A DNA stretch of 7,909 nucleotides from Clostridiales bacterium UBA4959 (GTDB taxonomy: Bacteria; Bacillota; Clostridia; Oscillospirales; CAG-272). Under the pieces are notes generated by a model. The model was not told the DNA's origin. It made no database searches and saw nothing but the letters and a program-made list of their open reading frames with translations. A program made the translations under genes and the position numbers. Positions 6,118-7,909 of the stretch are shown one piece after another (positions within the stretch are counted from its first letter, which is position 1; every line of letters starts with the position of its first letter). The DNA is taken from assembly GCA_002397345.1 (NCBI GenBank), contig DHAH01000035.1, positions 9,933 through 17,841 on the forward strand. The letters are read 5' to 3'.

Positions 6118-6807
6118 GTGATATTAACTTCGATAGTTTCTATCATCGTTATGTTTTTACTCGCCAAGCTCATGGGCGAAAAGCAGATCAACCAGCTCAG
6201 CCTTTTTGACTACATGGTCGGTATTACGGTCGGCTCGATCGCCGCGGAGTTTGCGACCGATCTTGAAAATCCCGCTCAGCCGCTGACCGCGATGATTATT
6301 TACGGGCTTGCCGCTTTCGCCGTTAGTACGGTAACAATAAAATCACGAAAGCTGCGCAAATTATTAAACGGCACGGCGGTTGTCATTATGGACCGGGGCA
6401 GGATATATCGCGCCAACCTTGCCGCCTCTCATCTGGAGATAAACGATTTCATTACAATGTGCCGCTCGCAGGGCTATTTCGACCTGGCGCAAATCGAAAC
6501 CGCCATCCTCGAATATAACGGAACGGTGAGCATTCTGCCAAAATCGAAATTCCGACCCCTCACGCCGAATGACAACGGTCAGGACCCACCCGTGGAACGC
6601 TCGCAGATCAACGTTATTCTCGACGGCAAGATTTTATATGACAAGCTGGGGCTTGCGGGTGTGGAGGAAAAATGGCTGAACCGCGAATTATCCGCGCAGG
6701 GCTATAACCGCCCGGACGATATTGCGCTTGCCTGTGTGGACAATAACAAGAACCTGCTTATTATACCCATGGTGAGGGAAAAAAACGATGCCGACTGGTT
6801 CGCGTAA
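6118..6807 (+). CDS. YetF-like (DUF421) membrane protein
   Basis: The 229-residue protein has a hydrophobic N-terminus with membrane helices at about 2-19, 27-46 and 56-73. The first holds the family hallmark KLMGEKQINQLSLFDYMVG (17-35). A soluble YetF-type domain follows (about 82-140), with NGTAVVIMDRGRIYRANL (84-101) and LEYNGTVSILP (131-141). The family is a widespread Firmicute membrane protein with no settled biochemical role; a second small C-terminal domain (about 160-220) resembles the family's repeat. The start is uncertain: GTG 6118 has no proper ribosome site, because AAAGG overlaps the GTG itself. An ATT at 6103 in the same frame would add IEILK, a plausible N-terminus, but begins inside the terminator tail. 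Its start lies directly behind a strong terminator, so transcription must read through that hairpin or be controlled by it. The gene ends at a clean terminator. Confidence 0.88.
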   Translation: MILTSIVSIIVMFLLAKLMGEKQINQLSLFDYMVGITVGSIAAEFATDLENPAQPLTAMIIYGLAAFAVSTVTIKSRKLRKLLNGTAVVIMDRGRIYRANLAASHLEINDFITMCRSQGYFDLAQIETAILEYNGTVSILPKSKFRPLTPNDNGQDPPVERSQINVILDGKILYDKLGLAGVEEKWLNRELSAQGYNRPDDIALACVDNNKNLLIIPMVREKNDADWFA

Positions 6808-6848
6808 AAATAGCGCGGGAGTGTATTTGCTCCCGCGGCATTTTTTTA
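6806..6848. terminator. Bidirectional intrinsic terminator after the YetF-like gene
   Basis: CGCGGGAG (6814-6821) pairs perfectly with CTCCCGCG (6830-6837) around an 8-nt loop. A T-run follows at 6841-6847, and an A-run at 6806-6810 overlaps the YetF-like stop codon, so the hairpin can end transcripts from both strands. It ends the YetF-like transcript and can also end the convergent ppdK transcript. Confidence 0.85.
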
Positions 6849-6898
6849 TTTATGTTTGACAGGGAACAACAAATCAAGCTGCATATTCTTGGGGGCCC

Positions 6899-6924
6899 GG
6901 GGGACTTTTCGAAAAAAGTCCCCC
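6899..6924. repeat. 11-bp-stem hairpin downstream of ppdK (possible dispersed palindromic element)
   Basis: GGGGGACTTTT (6899-6909) pairs exactly with AAAAGTCCCCC (6914-6924) around the loop CGAA. It lies about 35 nt after the ppdK stop on the minus strand. Neither side has a clean T-run, so it is not a standard terminator; it could protect the mRNA end. A further G5C3 run at 6891-6898 abuts it and offers an alternative partner for the C-run. Similar G5ACT(n) palindromes are, in my recollection, scattered between genes in some Clostridia, but copy number cannot be seen here. Confidence 0.6.
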
Positions 6925-6958
6925 AGCATTTCTTCCCGTTTCCCGTTCTCCCGTAAGC

Positions 6959-7909
6959 TTACGCGTTGCGGATAGCAGCCTGCGCGGCGGCGAGACGGGC
7001 TATCGGTACACGGAAGGGCGAGCAGGACACATAGGACAGTCCAACCTTGTGGCAGAACTCGACGGACGACGGGTCGCCGCCATGTTCGCCGCAGATACCC
7101 AGCTTGATGTCGGGGCGCGTAGCTCTGCCCAGCTCGCACGCCATCTTAACCAGCTTGCCCACGCCGGTCTGGTCCAGACGAGCAAAGGGATCGGACTCGT
7201 ATATCTTCTTGTCGTAATAAGCGCCAAGGAACTTGCCGGCGTCGTCGCGGCTGAACCCGAAGGTCATCTGGGTCAGGTCGTTTGTACCAAACGAGAAGAA
7301 CTCGGCTTCCTTTGCGATCTCGTCCGCGGTCAGCGCGGCACGCGGGATCTCTATCATCGTGCCAACCTTGTAGTGCAGGTCAGAGCCGGCAGACTTGATT
7401 TCCTCGTCCGCGGTCTTGACGACCACGTCCTTGACATACTTCAGCTCTTTGATTTCGCCAATCAGCGGGATCATTATCTCGGGTTCGATATTCCAATTCG
7501 GATGCGCCTTTTTCACGTCGATCGCCGCACGGATTACCGCACGGGTCTGCATGACCGCGATCTCGGGATAGGTGACAGCCAGACGGCAGCCGCGGTGACC
7601 CATCATCGGGTTGAATTCATGCAGTGAAGCGATTATATCTTTAATCTCGGCGACCGTTTTGCCCTGTGTCTTTGCAAGCAGCTCAATGTCCTTTTCTTCG
7701 GTGGGTACAAACTCGTGGAGCGGCGGATCGAGGAAGCGGATGGTAACAGGGTTGCCCTCAAGCGCTTCGTAGAGCTTCTCAAAGTCGCTCTGCTGCATGG
7801 GCAGGATCTTTGCCAGAGCGGCTTCGCGCTGCTCGACTGTGTCGGAGCAGATCATCTCGCGGATAGCGGCGATGCGGTCGGCTTCAAAGAACATATGCTC
7901 GGTGCGGCA
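6959..7909 (-). CDS. ppdK: Pyruvate, phosphate dikinase, C-terminal 316 residues (N-terminus beyond the window)
   Basis: Interconverts ATP, phosphate and pyruvate with AMP, pyrophosphate and phosphoenolpyruvate in the cytosol. The visible part is the PEP/pyruvate-binding barrel domain; the nucleotide and swivelling phosphohistidine domains lie outside. Numbering from the first visible residue, and matching Clostridium symbiosum spacing, the catalytic set is complete: R2 of CRTEHMFF (R561), R58 of [12 protein letters not shown] (R617), E187 of MIEIPRA (E745), N210 of [10 protein letters not shown] (N768) and C273 of GICGEHGG (C831). The frame is open to the edge and ends at TAA 6961-6959. FLDPPLHEF and the C-terminal [18 protein letters not shown] separate it from PEP synthase and enzyme I of the PTS. 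It converges on the YetF-like gene. With an ATP-type PFK nearby, PPDK may run in the ATP-forming glycolytic direction or toward PEP; the sequence cannot tell. Confidence 0.97.
   Translation of the reverse strand, partial: CRTEHMFFEADRIAAIREMICSDTVEQREAALAKILPMQQSDFEKLYEALEGNPVTIRFLDPPLHEFVPTEEKDIELLAKTQGKTVAEIKDIIASLHEFNPMMGHRGCRLAVTYPEIAVMQTRAVIRAAIDVKKAHPNWNIEPEIMIPLIGEIKELKYVKDVVVKTADEEIKSAGSDLHYKVGTMIEIPRAALTADEIAKEAEFFSFGTNDLTQMTFGFSRDDAGKFLGAYYDKKIYESDPFARLDQTGVGKLVKMACELGRATRPDIKLGICGEHGGDPSSVEFCHKVGLSYVSCSPFRVPIARLAAAQAAIRNA

Noticed and set aside
7049..7627. 192-residue open frame on the plus strand
   Set aside because: It lies antisense to ppdK, whose catalytic motifs are complete; GC-rich codon bias explains the open shadow frame.
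1..7909. CRISPR array, insertion sequence, tRNA, rRNA or prophage
   Set aside because: No spaced direct repeats, transposase motifs, RNA gene sequences or phage genes were seen.

Overview
The window reads as a small piece of a Clostridia-type (Firmicutes, probably Oscillospirales-like) chromosome. Reasons: the DnaA with a GPSGIGKT Walker A, an ATP-type phosphofructokinase, pyruvate phosphate dikinase, a VanY-like carboxypeptidase and LiaF/YetF-type membrane proteins, strong AGGAGG-like ribosome sites, and GC-rich genes separated by AT-rich gaps. The taxon is an inference from protein style, not a search result. Both ends cut genes, so it looks like a contig or contig fragment.

Layout. 1-1366 (minus): dnaA, complete at its start but cut inside the DNA-binding domain IV by a perfect 34-bp palindrome at the window edge, probably a fold-back assembly artefact. 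1367-1560: AT-rich divergent promoter region. 1561-5209 (plus): pfkA, a membrane-anchored M15B (VanY-like) D,D-carboxypeptidase and a LarA-family (DUF2088) protein, closely spaced with no visible terminator, so possibly one transcript. 5289-5975 (plus): a LiaF-like membrane protein with its own strong ribosome site. 5976-6117: a leader-like region with a strong terminator hairpin, a competing 8-nt pairing and a 30-codon ORF. 6118-6807 (plus): a YetF-like (DUF421) membrane protein. 6808-6958: a bidirectional terminator and a second long hairpin between convergent genes. 6959-7909 (minus): the C-terminal 316 residues of pyruvate phosphate dikinase.

How the genes fit together. pfkA and ppdK are two ends of glycolysis (fructose-6-phosphate phosphorylation and pyruvate/PEP interconversion). 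The VanY-like, LarA-like and LiaF-like proteins suggest a cell-envelope theme: D-Ala-D-Ala trimming, a family that in Lactobacillus plantarum supplies D-lactate for D-Ala-D-Lac peptidoglycan, and a family linked to cell-wall antibiotic stress. This theme is an inference from gene neighbourhood only. No CRISPR array, insertion sequence, rRNA or tRNA was recognised. I do not see a clear new defence or mobile system; the points most worth checking are the palindromic contig end, the possible attenuator ahead of the YetF-like gene, and the LarA-like protein with an altered cofactor loop.
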